From positions 28,131,914-28,195,913 of the forward strand of contig NC_081138.1 in NCBI RefSeq assembly GCF_958295425.1: a stretch of DNA of 64,000 bases. The letters are read 5' to 3'. A model generated the notes under the pieces. It had not been told where the DNA came from, ran no database searches, and saw only the letters and a program-made list of their open reading frames with translations. Shown here in pieces: positions 11,127 through 22,347 of this stretch; the first letter of the stretch is position 1, and each line of letters opens with the position of its first letter. Both the position numbers and the translations under genes were made by a program. The DNA comes from Solea solea. Its lineage: Eukaryota > Chordata > Actinopteri > Pleuronectiformes > Soleidae.

Positions 11127-11749
11127 TTAAAGGTGACATAGACCGGAAGCTCCAATTAACGCTGCGTTTGTGTGTGTATCTGCGTCATTACCTCGTTTAT
11201 GAAACCCTAAAGTTTCAGAACAAACAGTTCAGCCACTGCTGACAAAATAGTGTTGTATTGTTTTCCTGGGCTCTGCGAAGCGGATCGGCACTTCCCTATG
11301 CTGATGATGTCATCAGAAATCCTCACCACTCCTCTCACCACCGTAGCGCCTCCTGGTGCGGGCACTAGTCCGGGCACATCCGGTTGCGTACATTCAACCG
11401 CAGAAGAAGAAGAACTACTCTCGTTGTAGCTGCTGAGATGCAGAGCATCCACCGTGCCAGAGGGGGAGCTGTGTATCTGAGAGCTGGCCTACCATTTACG
11501 TCACTTCCAGGTACCTGGCCAATCACAGGACAGTGGGAAAGCTCTCGTTGGCTGGCCAATCACAGCACAGTCCACATTCTGGGGGTGTGGTTTTGGTCTG
11601 AAACAGCGTGGCTGACGAGAGCGTCAGTGAGGAGATATTTTGATCGGCTCGTTTGCAGCGATTAGGAGGTTTTTAACCATGAAAACAAGTTAATATATGT
11701 AAGTAGACCTCCATAACTAACATATACCAGCATTCGATATCACCTTTAA
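11127..11749. mobile_element. TTAA-bounded non-autonomous DNA element, 623 bp
   Basis: The left end is ttaaaggtgacatag (11127-11141). The right end, read as reverse complement from 11749, is ttaaaggtgatatcg, so 13 of 15 positions match. TTAA lies at both ends, as expected for elements that target TTAA (piggyBac and some others). No transposase-like frame is present; short frames inside show no family resemblance. I recall similar 'TTAAAGGTGACATAGA' termini from fish genomes. The superfamily is not certain, because canonical piggyBac ends begin CCC after the TTAA. Confidence 0.65.
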
Positions 11750-11856
11750 GCGCTTTTTCACATTTTTCCTGAATAACTTTTCGATATCTGGCTGTTTATT
11801 TACAATTTACTGCAAAAATTGTGTATTAACAATGGTGCACGATGTTGGGTTGCACA

Positions 11857-11873
11857 GAAGTATACCAGGGCCT
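11857..11873. mobile_element. Solo terminus of the 33.6-kb MITE family
   Basis: The 17 bases gaagtataccagggcct are identical to the right terminal inverted repeat of the full element at 33627-33967 (its bases 33951-33967). No partner terminus is visible within the preceding several hundred bases, so this is an end left after deletion or decay of another copy. Confidence 0.6.
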
Positions 11874-11889
11874 TTAGAGATCACTTATT

Positions 11890-11909
11890 CTTACACTGGA
11901 CCTTTACTG
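11890..11909. mobile_element. Decayed MITE terminal motif
   Basis: The sequence cttacactggacctttactg resembles the reverse complement of the TTAAAGGTCCAGTGTGTAAG terminus that recurs in the window, with a decayed final TTAA. No partner end is assigned. Confidence 0.4.
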
Positions 11910-13840
11910 AAGTTAATATAAATATCATGCAGTCACAAACTACACCTTCACCACGTCACAAAGTCCTACTTTTTCAGTGTTGTTGACGAGAAGGAACACC
12001 GTAACAACTGGACTGTCTGAGTACCTCAAATAAAGAGGGCTGCATTCTCTGAGAGTATGGTCATGTTTTGTATGTCTGACGCGCGCCGTCTGCTCGAGAC
12101 AACGGCCTCTGACGGGCAGCATGTGGACGAGAAAGACAAATCCCCACCTTCAGTCGAAAAGCAGACAAACAACTGGACACAAGTGGAAAAAAAGCCTATG
12201 GAACGACGAGCAGCAAACACAAACATCCTGAAGTGAAGGGAAAGGACGCAGAGCAGTGACACATGAAGGCTTAATTGGTCCTTTCAGAGAACGAGACAAA
12301 CAGTTCCTACAGCTGACGTCTCAGTAATATACAATTAGGATGCGTACAATCGACAGACTGACATATACAGACTCACAAAGGCGCACACACATACGATCCC
12401 TCTGTACATCTGCTATACCGGCCACAAATAAGACATTTCAAAGATGTGAATTATGGGCATTATTCACAGTAAATACGATTTAGTCACAGTAAAAAAATCA
12501 ATCATTTCAGGTGGACCAGAATGTTACAGCCTGAGGACTTTATTTTCAGTCAGTGATTACTCTTTTTGCAGTGGGATCGGGGGATTTTTAACAGTAAGTG
12601 GGACATGGTTTCGGGGAAAGAGATGTTGCTGTTAAATATTAAAAATTACAATTTTACATTTTAAACGCTGCGAGCAACACAAACAAAAAATTATCCGCCT
12701 GCAATAGACTGGATAAACTGACTCAAATGGAACCAAAACTAATTAATTAGTTAAATTCTGTAAGGGTTTGACCTGATTTATTTAAAAAAAAATATAAACT
12801 TTGGAAGACAAACAAATTCAGGTTCTACCACATGCATAAATAATGTGTTAGTTTATTTGTGTGAGTGCAATCAAGTTGTGTATGATTCAAAGTGTTTTTT
12901 GGGTGTTTCCATGTCGCACATGTGCAGGTGTAGAGATCAGAGTCTATCACACCTGCATCTCTACAAGCTGCCGCGAAGCCACGCGCTCAGTCAGCAGCGC
13001 ACACACACGCAACACTGATAAATTTCTTTCTTTTTTTGCGATCAGAAAAGTCGGCAAAGCAGGATCGGATGCAAACTGTCAAGAGGAGAACAGAGAAGAG
13101 AGGAGATGAAGGGAGAGAGAAGCCCCTGCGCTTGGAATTCCCAGGTGCATAAAAAAAACGTGGAAATGGAAAAGAAGATTAAAAAGAGGATTTCACATTT
13201 TTACTGTCCTGTTTTCTACTTTTCTACTTTAGGGAAACATCATCACACAGCTATTTAAAAGCACTTTTTTTTTTTTACAGAGATTAACAAGAAAGAGCAC
13301 ATTGTTTTTTTTATAATCTCGTACTAAATCGAGCACAATGCTGTCGGCGGCCTCTGGAGAATAAAAAAAAGATCTGCTTTTTTGTTCTGTTTCTTTTTGA
13401 TGTGTTGTATTTTAGACCTTCCTCACTGCAGGGAGTTGCCTCACTAAAAATGAATAATTATCGCGTGTCGTTCCCTACCTGTTCCTCTCATCCTACGCTC
13501 GCGTCACAGCCTGTTAACCGTCAGAGGCCTGGAAAGACTCAGCCGAGGTAGAAATAAATATCCCTCACCTCCCGTCCCTCCTTGAGGTTTCTCCTCAAAA
13601 TTCACAGGAGAATGACAATCCCTGAGAATGTTCGTAACAGGGGGCTAAATATAACTGTGGTTAATCTTATAACAAGAGAGGAAGATGGCGGCGGGTGAAG
13701 CAGCTGGTGATGGGAGAGGGAATCGAGAAATGAGGCGGGATTCTTTTTTTAGGGAGGAGAATTTGGGAAGGAATTTTCTTTTCGAGGACGCTTGTCGTGA
13801 AAATGCTTCGTTATAGGGAGCAGACTTGGAAAGTTCACGT
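11910..13840. other. Unassigned sequence
   Basis: No gene or repeat family recognised. A 9-bp inverted repeat tgcaggtgt/acacctgca (12923-12931 and 12949-12957) holds two E-box-like CANNTG cores. T/A homopolymer runs are frequent from 12780 to 13380. Confidence 0.45.
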
Positions 13841-13960
13841 TGTAGTGGCTCACATCCACGGCAGGGAAAGGATTTGGGGCGTGGAACGGAAGGGTCACAG
13901 GTTTGAATCCCAGGCGTGTCCCTGAGCAAGGCACACAATTGGTCCCCAGACTTTATATAG
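13841..13960 (+). mobile_element. tRNA-type SINE fragment
   Basis: The run 'gggtcacaggtttgaatccca' contains ggtttgaatcc (13900-13910), which fits the RNA polymerase III B-box consensus GGTTCGANTCC with one change. It is followed by 'gtgtccctgagcaaggcac', the usual companion of this box in fish SINE and SINE-like repeats. The upstream 'gtagtggctcac...' part would hold the A box but is decayed. It is too degraded to be transcribed reliably. A tRNA gene is ruled out, since there is no cloverleaf. Confidence 0.55.
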
Positions 13961-14129
13961 TATTTTCGCCGCCTCTGTTTAAGTGTCATGTCTTTTTAAA
14001 AAATATTAAGACTTAAAATTCAGATTTTGAAATAAAGCATTCATAAATGACGGTAATGTTAAATCTATTTATGCTATTTTATTAAAAGAGGGTAATTCTC
14101 TTGTGTTTTAAGAGTCCTCTCAGTTTCTT

Positions 14130-14333
14130 CATCTTACTTCCAAGCAGCATTTTTTATAGTTTATTGTATGACTTGTTTATTTGTGTTGTTAGTGCTTTCT
14201 ACAGTATTTTATTGTTTTATTGTTTGTTCTTATGTCTATTAAGTGTTATGTTTGTATATTTTATTTATTTCATTTATTTCTCTCTTTGTTTCAGCTGTTG
14301 TCGTGAATAAAGTTGGATTGGATTGGATTGGAC
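14130..14333 (+). mobile_element. LINE-like 3' untranslated tail with TTGGA repeats
   Basis: A T-rich stretch with repeated ttattg/tttatt words leads into 'gtgaataaagttggattggattggattgg' (about 14305-14331). T-rich 3' sequence, an aataaa hexamer and a short pentamer array (TTGGA, three to four units) form the standard end of fish L2/CR1-like LINEs and the SINEs that share their tails. No coding part remains upstream. A retroposed gene end is a less likely alternative. Confidence 0.5.
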
Positions 14334-15780
14334 AACAAAGGGCAGGTTATGGGCTCACCTTATAGCCTTTTACGATGATGTTTTACGATGATTTAGGGTG
14401 CGTCCACACCAAAGCTGTTTGCACCAGAGTTAGTCTCCTCGAATAGTCCGCTTCGTTTGGGCAGGTGTGACAGCTCAGCCCAATTCCATCCAAATAAGAT
14501 GCCAGTGTGAATCTGAAAAAGCAGAGGTAAACAAAGGAAAAGTTGATATTTGGTCCGAGGACTATATAACGCGGTGGAGGAAGAACAAGCTGGCTGAAGG
14601 GGATGGGTTCCTGGCCGGGGGGTTTCTTCTAACTCCGGGAAATACCACCTGTGAGACACAGTGTAAAATCTAACCAAGCAAGTTTCATTTCAATGAAATT
14701 TCTGTGTCCAGAATTGGAGCTGGTTCAGCCGAAAAGGAGCCCGGTAGCTGCAGGCTCTGTCTCCTGCTCTACACTCTGAAACTCACAGGAACCACGAGCA
14801 AGGTCGCGTCTGAGTGAAAAGTGCTCCCTTGGGTTAGCTCGATCTTGTCATGGACCCGTGACTGTATCATGAATCAGGTCTTCCTGGCAAAATCTGTAGG
14901 GGTTTTTTTTTTTTTGGCCACAATGAACAGAGCAGAAGGAAGTGAGAACTACAAAAACCCTGTCCATTATCTCAGACACTTCACAGACACTGGTGTTAGT
15001 GGCACAGGGTGGAACAGAGCAGGAAAGATGGATAGATATTGTGAAACTGTGGCTGCTAGTGGCTTATAAATATGACATTTAAAAAATGTCAGAAAGGAAA
15101 AAAGGACCTGAAAATCGCTCAATTTTTTCCTTGTTACTTGATATGGAGACTGAAAACACTGGATCTTCCTGTTTTAATTGTTTAATTTTGGCAATATATC
15201 ACACACATGATTGTTAGTGAGGTAATATCTTAGCATGAGATTTGGATATTGTTACAGCCCTTATCAGGATAATAAATCACTATGAGAAAAAAAAAAAGGC
15301 TTTCTATTCTGGATTTTTACAGAGAGTCGATGTACCGAAGCTGATATCGAATATATATGGTCTGGGGTTTTTTTTCCAGTTCCTGGCAGTACTCATTAGA
15401 CTTACCGGGGCACCCTGATAATAAGGAGTTGAAGATGGTGTAGCTTCCTGCTGGCTGGAAGTAATCAGTGAGAACTATATGGTTGAGTGTGATACTGTCA
15501 GGATACAAAAATAGCACCTATCCACCTCCTCTTCACCTGTCAGCGAGTGACACAGTCCCTTAAAGCTGCTGGATCACAGTGGGCTTCAGTCGGCTCACAA
15601 AGGCACAGCTGCAAGTCCCTGCTGCTTCTCATCAAGGAAACCAGCTGCTGACACCCGACCAATAATCTGCATGTACATAAATATGACCGTATTACCACCG
15701 TAGCCCCCCCCATTGCTACCCTAGATCTGTGATTAAATTGCACATGCAGATATAGATCACTGTCATCCATCTTAGTGAAA
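14334..15780. other. Unassigned sequence
   Basis: No gene. At 14397-14416 'ggtgcgtccacaccaaagc' resembles the start of some fish DNA-transposon repeats that begin GGGTGCGTTCACACC, but I could not find a matching right end. Homopolymer runs occur at 14900-14915 and 15285-15297. Confidence 0.4.
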
Positions 15781-16560
15781 CGCTGTCAGCGGAAGCACTG
15801 GCCTCATTGTGCACTGTCCATCACGGTGGAACCCCTCTGATCCAATTAGCTCCAATAGCAACACAAACTCAAGTCCACGATAAGAATGAGAAGACCCAGC
15901 CGTGCCTGCAGCCGCAGAAACCCGACACATTCAACCATTTCCGCCGTAGCTACTTAGTAAGGAACAAGTACAACTGCTCACTGCACACAAGATTTAAACT
16001 CCGGAATAATTACCCGAGCCAAAGGGCGGTACTATCTCCGTGCACGGTTGAGTGCTCAGGCGAAAGCTATTAAGTTTTTCGTTCTTCTTTTCCGCAGCAT
16101 TTCAATTAAAAGCTGTGTGGAATGGCCGCCCTATCTTTAAGTGATAGACCCCCAGAAATCCCTTCTCGGGGGGGGGGAGGGCCTATTGTAACATGCTCAT
16201 CAACACTCCAATTAGAGTTTTCCTATTATCTGCTATCATAAAAATAGGGTTGCACTACAAAAGCGCCGTATCCTCCTCCCCTGAAATATCTCTTCAGCTT
16301 TTTACCCCATAATTCCATTACAGGGAGATAGTCATTCATCAATTAGAATGGTAATTCTCATTAATGATGCCTGGTCTCCCTGAATATTGAATAAATTGTC
16401 CATTCGCTTCGGCTCAGTAATATCTTATGAATATACAATGAAGTATGAATGCAAAGACACGGAAAGCAGCTTGAAAATGCAGACAAATATACAGTTGGAC
16501 AGAAATATTCGGAGCTATGACAGTAGCCTGAGTAGCTTGGCATCCTGAATCATTGACATT
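15781..16560. promoter_or_regulatory. Candidate conserved non-coding block
   Basis: This stretch is free of microsatellites and recognised transposons and is dense in homeodomain-type cores: ccaattag near 15842 and 16209, and caattagaatggtaattctcattaatgatg at 16339-16368. Long runs of well-mixed sequence without slippage are typical of conserved enhancers in gene deserts. This is inference from texture only; I have no alignment, and it may simply be unique neutral sequence. Confidence 0.25.
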
Positions 16561-17000
16561 AATGTAAAAAGAAACTAGATAAAGCAGTCAGACAACACAA
16601 ACCTCTACATTGTCAATATAATCCCCATCTTGTAATGACTGTTTTTTGTTTGTTTGTTCACTTTGTGTCTTTGGATCACCACCAACGTCCAATAATTTCT
16701 TTCTTCCGTGCTTTATTTTCTGCGTTATGCTGCTCACAAACAATCATGGCTGAAAACATAAACTCCTTGAACTCTGTGCTTATTTATTCACCCCGTGCTG
16801 ACAAGAAGAGCAAAGTCCAATGTGAAAATTCTACCAATGGTAGCCTCAAACTTTGTTTTTTTGTAGTTTTATATTTGCCAAAGACAATGTTCCACACTGT
16901 GCACAATAAAATGTAACCTTAACCTTACATAATAGAAGCATATACTATCAGGAGTAAAATGTCAGTGCTTAATGTTGGTTAAAACATACGGAAAGTTGCT
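16561..17000. other. Unassigned sequence
   Basis: No gene or repeat family recognised. A frame at 16635-16916 shows no family resemblance. Confidence 0.5.
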
Positions 17001-17589
17001 TTAAAGCAACACGATGTAACTTCTCTTGGACGTCGTGTCCCTGTAGAACTGACCTCTGTTCAGCATTTCTGTCAAATGTGCTGGGTCTGTTTCTAACGCA
17101 GTTTAAATTGCTGACTTTCATCAAGTTGCACACTTCTCACAGTGTTCCCACTCACCCACTCACCCACTCACCAAACTGACATAGTCCAAGGACAAAGTTA
17201 CAGAAGATTTTATTAGGAATGGTACCTAAGCAACCCATTCTTCCCTCGGGTTACCAGAGTAAAATGGTACGCTTAGAACTCTACTCTCTACGGTCAGCTG
17301 ATTGTGCGACAGAAAAACGTCACATGATCATTTTCCTCGATTTTAATGATTTCTTTGTTGTATGGAGCAAATAAACCAGAACAAATTCCCATTTAAGAAG
17401 CTGAAAAATCATTGAAAAAACACTCAAAATAGACAATTAATTTAGAAATCGATTAATAATCGATACAACAGGCAAACGCCTGCGGTCTATTCTCATACAA
17501 AGCTTGACGAGCTGCTGGGGGTCCGCCTTGTGTTGCGTTCAAAGTCAAACTGTGCCCTGATGAACACATATTACACACGGGAGCTTTAA
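17001..17589. mobile_element. TTAA-bounded non-autonomous DNA element, 589 bp
   Basis: The left end is ttaaagcaacacgatgtaac (17001-17020). The right end, read as reverse complement from 17589, is ttaaagctcccgtgtgtaat. The ends share TTAAAGC and a TGTAA block, and TTAA is at both borders. I recall 'TTAAAGCAACACTATGTAACTT' as the start of a fish miniature element. The interior has no transposase-like frame. It contains a tandem run of an 8-base cccactca unit (17147-17172, about three copies). The pairing of these two ends is likely but not proven. Confidence 0.5.
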
Positions 17590-18799
17590 GGTAAGTTGAG
17601 GAACTTTAAAGTAAGATTTGCTCTAGATTCCTTATTTGAAAGCGGAGGGAAAAAACTCAGCTTCCCATGGAAATAGATTTGTTCTGAGGCCCAGAGGAAG
17701 AACTTTGAGAGTCTTCCTGAATGCAGCTGTGACTTCTTTTTTTTTTTTTTGTATTTACCGAGTCTACATCATTTAAAAAGTGAAGGGTACATGGAGATCT
17801 GAAATGGCACCGGGAGAATGTGCTCTAACAAAACAGTCTCCATGGTTTGTTGGAGGTAAGTGAATACAGAACAACACATCACAGGGAAAGAAGCCAAGAT
17901 TCAGCCTCAGTCATGTAACTGGTGATTTCTTTGAATACAGAGAAATAGTTTGGGATGGGTGAAAGACATCTGCCGCCTCACGCGCTGAACACGATGCGAG
18001 ATTCAGGGATATATGTTATCAGTTGTGACACATGCTGCTTATTTGTTTGCCTCCAGTAATGTGCTGCACAACGCTCCATTCATCAGCCCTGGTTTTCCCA
18101 GTGGCAAGCAGGTTTGTCTGCATGTGTGACTTTTGTGTGTGTGTTTATACGAGTGTCCTGCTGTGGCACCAGCCTGGGTGTTTATTGGTCCCTCAGTGCA
18201 AAGGTTCCCAGCCTCATTTGAAGCAGTTTGACTGTGCTGTGTTTACCGCAGCCTGTAATTTCCCTCAACCAGACTCGGATCCTGTCGACGGGAGCAAAGT
18301 TATTCTGCTCACACAAAACCAAACGCAAATGGTCGCCTTGTCATTTTTAAACTCACTCGGCTGGCCTGGTTTTCACTTTGACATGGTTGTGTTGTCATGA
18401 TTTTACACACTGGTGATATATAGTTCCTCTTTTACTGCTGATGTAAGTGCACTGGAGTTTTATATTCATTGGACGGGGAACAGAGTTTTTAATTTTGAAA
18501 TTTCTCTTGATGTCTTAACGCTCCAGTGTGTGATCCATCCCCCCCCCCACCCCCCAGGGGAATTCTGAGTAATTACCAAAACACTGCTGATGCCTCGACA
18601 TGCCTCGGTGATCTTGCACGACCCCCCACTCATTTACTACTCACTTACAATAAGCATTTATCTCAGTTCAAGTCATTGACCCTTGCCCACAGAGTGACTC
18701 CGGAGTAATTCTCCCTCTCGACCACGGAGTTCTTCCAGCCGTCTTTGCTCTGCCCTTCCTGCACACAAGGCAAATCTCGGTCCAGACTGTTTTTATTTG
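17590..18799. other. Unassigned sequence
   Basis: No gene. It holds a T14 run (about 17737-17750), a C-rich run at 18537-18557, and two weak resemblances to the recurrent GTGTGTAA terminal motif near 18402 and 18520 in divergent orientation. Confidence 0.45.
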
Positions 18800-18975
18800 T
18801 GGTTCCCCCCTGATGGCGGAACAAGCTCTATAATGCTATCAGATCAGCAACGTCTGCCTTTGTCTTCAGGAAACCTCAAGAAACCCTTCAAGACCCAACT
18901 CTTTCAAGAACACCTTCAAACTAACCCTCACTTGCCTTGAGCACTGTCTACTCTTTTATGTAATGAACTTTATTG
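18800..18975 (+). mobile_element. L2/CR1-like LINE C-terminal fragment
   Basis: A plus-strand frame over 18876-18926 reads L-K-K-P-F-K-T-Q-L-F-Q-E-H-L-Q-T-N. This matches the 'LKTHLFKEHL' motif near the C-terminus of L2/CR1-type LINE polymerases in fish. The upstream 'ggttcccccctgatggcgga' and 'cagatcagcaacgtctgcc' fit the preceding 'W-N-x-L-P...I-R' region with frameshifts. An AT-rich, decayed 3' tail follows. Non-functional remnant. Confidence 0.6.
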
Positions 18976-20038
18976 TTAATTATTCACAGGAGGACCAAGA
19001 CTTCCATTAAGGTCAGTACATAGGCAAAAATCCACTATTCATGTCTGTATTTGTGCGCGAGGCTACAATGTAAAACGCAGCAGCAAATTCAAAGCAGACG
19101 CACTCTGTATGAAAAACAGACGTGCGTACAATATGCAGCAGTTCAGTGGTGCAACTGTTATGCATTGCACATGCATCCTGTGTGGCCCTCGCACAACTCA
19201 TTGACTTCAAATTGAATCCAAATTAAACCATTTGAAATGAAAATTGAAACCAAGTGTTTTTAAAAAAAGAAATAATAAAAGCCTATTTTCTCAAAGTGTG
19301 AGCAAAATTCAATTTTACTCTTGTCACTTAATGCACCGCCATGTGATCAAATGATAAATGTTGCATTAAGAGAAGTGCTTGCACAGTCCATGACCCCTCC
19401 TGACACATCCCCAGTCAAACCACACATCTATCCATCACCTTCACGGAACGACTCGACTACCCACCTCGCAGAGAGACACACCTCCTCCTCCTCCTCCACC
19501 TCTTTCTATCTCATTCTGCTTTAGATGGAGGCAGGAGAGCGTGGACAACCGAGAGTGGGGGGCCGTTTGGGGTAGAGGATGCGCTAACAGAAAGAGAGTA
19601 CATTCTCCTACACATCCATCCCCCCGCGCTGTCAAGGAAAATCATAGTGGAACACTGACGATGGGAAGCTCGGTCCCTCCCCTCCCCAACACCTGCTGCT
19701 CCTCCATCTGCTGCGTCCACACAGCCTCATGCTTCTCCTCTTTATCCTCATCTCCACATCCATCCACTTATCCTTTCATTCATCAATCCTCGTAAAAAAA
19801 GGGTAGTAAGGTCTCTGCTGGAGCAGGTCCAGTACCTGTCTGCTCATACTCGAGGACAGTGTTGTGGTGTCTTAGTCCAAGATTTGGACACGAGGCACAC
19901 TCAAATCCTGATTTTCCCACTTGGACTCGAGCATCGACTGCATCATGAGTCAAACAGATGAAGATGATATTACTTTTTGTGTTAGCTTTTGTAAAAGGCC
20001 ATGTTAGTGTAGCATGTTGTCTTTGAATAAGCCTTTCA
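18976..20038. other. Unassigned sequence
   Basis: No gene. It includes a (CTC)n run at 19481-19497. The block 19850-19940 ('cttagtccaagatttggacac' ... 'acttggactcgag') resembles a fish repeat built from 'ttggactcgag' words, but I cannot define it. Confidence 0.4.
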
Positions 20039-20438
20039 TATACACTATATGGACAAAAGTATTGAATTTGGGTGTTTCAATCAGGCTTTGGTCTACAGGC
20101 CCCTTATCTCCAATGAAGGACAATCTTACCACTTCGGCATACCAAGACATTTTGGACAATGGTATGCTTCCAACAGTTTGTAGCAACAGTTTGAGACATG
20201 ACTGCGCCCCAGTGCACAAAGCAAGGACTACAAAGACATGGATTGATGAGTCTGGTGTAGGAGAACTTGACTGGCCTGCACTGGCAGTGATCTCAACCCC
20301 ATCAAGCACCTTTGGGATCTTCTTGATCCCAAAGGCCTTCTTGACCAACATCAATTTCTTGAAGAAAGTCTTCCAAGAAGTATGGAAGTTGCAAAGGTGG
20401 ACCATATAGTGAACTATATATAATTCATATAGTGTATA
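20039..20438 (+). mobile_element. Tc1-like deletion derivative, 400 bp
   Basis: A perfect 13-bp terminal inverted repeat bounds the element: tatacactatatg (20039-20051) and catatagtgtata (20426-20438). It starts and ends with TA, as Tc1/mariner insertions do. The left end continues 'gacaaaagtatt', the common start of this fish family. Inside, an open frame keeps the transposase C-terminal half: H-D-C-A-P-V-H-K-A (the second catalytic aspartate region) and then D-W-P-A. The D-L-N-P-I-x-H-L-W-D block follows at 20289-20318, one frame off. At the third catalytic position the codon at 20304-20306 is aag (Lys), where the family has Glu. The N-terminal DNA-binding half is deleted, so it could move only with help from another copy. 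Confidence 0.85.
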
Positions 20439-20441
20439 CTT

Positions 20442-20619
20442 TAGGCTGCCATCTTGTGTTGCTATGCTTCTACAAGACCTGAATGGGTAAACCAGCAACT
20501 TTCTGGTGTGCGTAGAACATTGTAATTCCCTGATAAGTTTGGGAAAGGAAGGGGTGAGTGGAGGAGTCCTCCATTTGTCACCATTAGATGTCACTAACTC
20601 TTACACACAGGCCATTTAG
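20442..20619 (+). mobile_element. MITE fragment next to the Tc1-like element
   Basis: The segment carries 'ctgccatcttgtg', then 'atgcttctac', then 'gggaaaggaaggggtgagtggag' (20542-20565), and ends in cttacacacaggccatttag (20600-20619), a decayed version of the recurrent MITE terminus. The same blocks occur at 37987-38050 and 61251-61310. It starts three bases after the Tc1-like right end, so the Tc1 copy may have landed inside this MITE; I could not identify the missing left part upstream of 20039. Confidence 0.6.
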
Positions 20620-22327
20620 GATGTTTGATACTATGTCAACTCTAAGTGAAGTCCTGCAGAACATCTTAGAACTCAACACAGACTCAACTCCAATTCCCTT
20701 TTTTCATACCTACCCTTTGCCCCTTGGGAGCTTTTGAAATCCAGCCAAGAACTGGGACGTCCTTCACAAACGTTCATCATCATCATCACAGACGTGACAT
20801 GTTTTTGTCATAAATCCAACGCGCCATCATCAAAAAAGGAGAAGCTGTTTCTGTATCGCCATCGTGGACTATAAGAATTATCAAGCACTTGTCTGCAGCA
20901 AAGCATGAGCATGATTTGGCCCTAAAAAAACAAACTCCTTCCATCTGAGCCAAAAAAGAATGAGATTTGATAAGCATCAGCAGTTTGTGCGTCAGCAGGG
21001 AAGCGGTAGTCGATTGCATGACTAGGTCATATACTCCACGTAAGAGGATCCAGCTGGTGCTTCTCTCCAAGAAGCATTTCTACTCCTGCCTAGATAGGAT
21101 GATAGTTCTTTGAGGCTCTCTCCCTCTACATTTGGCTTTATGCTGAGTGGTAAGCAGAGAGCATGTAGGTACCATTTTTCACGTCTTTTGGTCTCCAGAG
21201 GCGACTACGTCATCTGGGTGGTAACAACAGAAGGAAGGAAGGAAGGAAGGAAGGAAGGAAGGAAGGCTCCCTACAATTCAGAAAAAATGTAGCGATGATA
21301 TGATTTTTTTTATACAGAAGGAAGGAAATAACAGCAATATTGTGTCACTTACTGATAGAAAGAGGGAAAGAATAAACAGAGTAGTCGCAAAAACTGCAAA
21401 GAAACAAAAAACATCATGTTATGTGTTCGCCGGTGGCATCTTCTCTAAAAACAGACTTACACTTGCTCAGGTGCAGTCGGTGCTTCTTTTCATCACAAGC
21501 CCAAATAAGCAGCTGTGCACTGAACAATGTACGATCACAGTCTAATGGGTCCGATGAGAATCTTGAAGTTTCTAACATTGTCTCTGCAGAGGCAGTGAGA
21601 GGCTGCACGGCTCTGGTTATAGTCCATTAAGTCCAGAATATTAATACAGTCATTGTGCTTGTTTTTGTGTTCATGTCTGGCTCTGACTCTTCCCCAGTAT
21701 TGTGTCTCCGGAGTTGAACTCATAACATCGGATTTAATGAATAGTGTGGGAAGAATCATTGTTTTCCGAGCAAGGCAAACAGCACTAACGCACAGGCCTA
21801 CAGGGCTCCCCATTTATCCTCCGAGCAAGCTTTAATTCTCTCATAAATAATTAGCATTAAAACAACACCCTTTTCAAAAAAGCATCTCGGATTTTATGAT
21901 CGAAAAACTCCCTAATTCATTATTTAAAAACTCCCACCAAACCACGATTAAACATTTATATCAACCCAGTGAAGAAAAACAGCGTTGTTAATTCTGCAAG
22001 TCACACACAACCGTCTCAGCCCTAATACAACATCATGTTGTGCAACCAAGTTTAATCAGTGCACTACAGTTAACAACTTGTACATTTAGACATCATTTTT
22101 TCTCACCAGCAAAAGGAAAGTAATAAAGCAGCGGTGAGAATTTATCATAAGTACGAGTGTCACTTTGCCTGGAAGTCTGGTTTGTTGGTATAAGGTCCGC
22201 CTGAGGTCACCTCTCCTGGCTGCGTCCGTCTTAACTTCTGCTTTGAGAAACTGCGAAGCGGATACTCTTTCACTTTGGCGAGTCCCAACGGTTCAAGGGT
22301 AAGTACTTTGGGTTATGTGTTGCACTC
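20620..22327. other. Unassigned sequence
   Basis: No gene or repeat family recognised apart from the AAGG array listed separately. A (CAT)n run of four units lies near 20777-20788. Confidence 0.5.
21231..21266. repeat. (AAGG)9 microsatellite
   Basis: Nine perfect tetranucleotide units; a further 'aaggaagg' occurs at 21318-21325. Confidence 0.95.
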
Positions 22328-22347
22328 TCACACACACACACACACAC
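22328..22347. repeat. (CA)10 microsatellite
   Basis: Perfect dinucleotide run. Confidence 0.95.

Noticed and set aside
12923..12957. E-box inverted repeat as a promoter
   Set aside because: Two CANNTG cores in a 9-bp inverted repeat, but no TATA, initiator or downstream gene; such cores are common by chance.
13841..13960. tRNA gene
   Set aside because: Only a B-box-like sequence is present; no acceptor stem, anticodon arm or A box can be formed, and the following 'cctgagcaaggcac' is SINE-like.
18402..18537. Another pair of recurrent MITE ends
   Set aside because: The two resemblances (ttacacactgg and ttaacgctccagtgtgtg) point away from each other and are weak, so they do not bound an element.
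20004..20594. 196-codon minus-strand frame
   Set aside because: It is the antisense shadow of the Tc1-like element, whose real coding signal (HDCAPVHKA, DLNPI-x-HLW) is on the plus strand.
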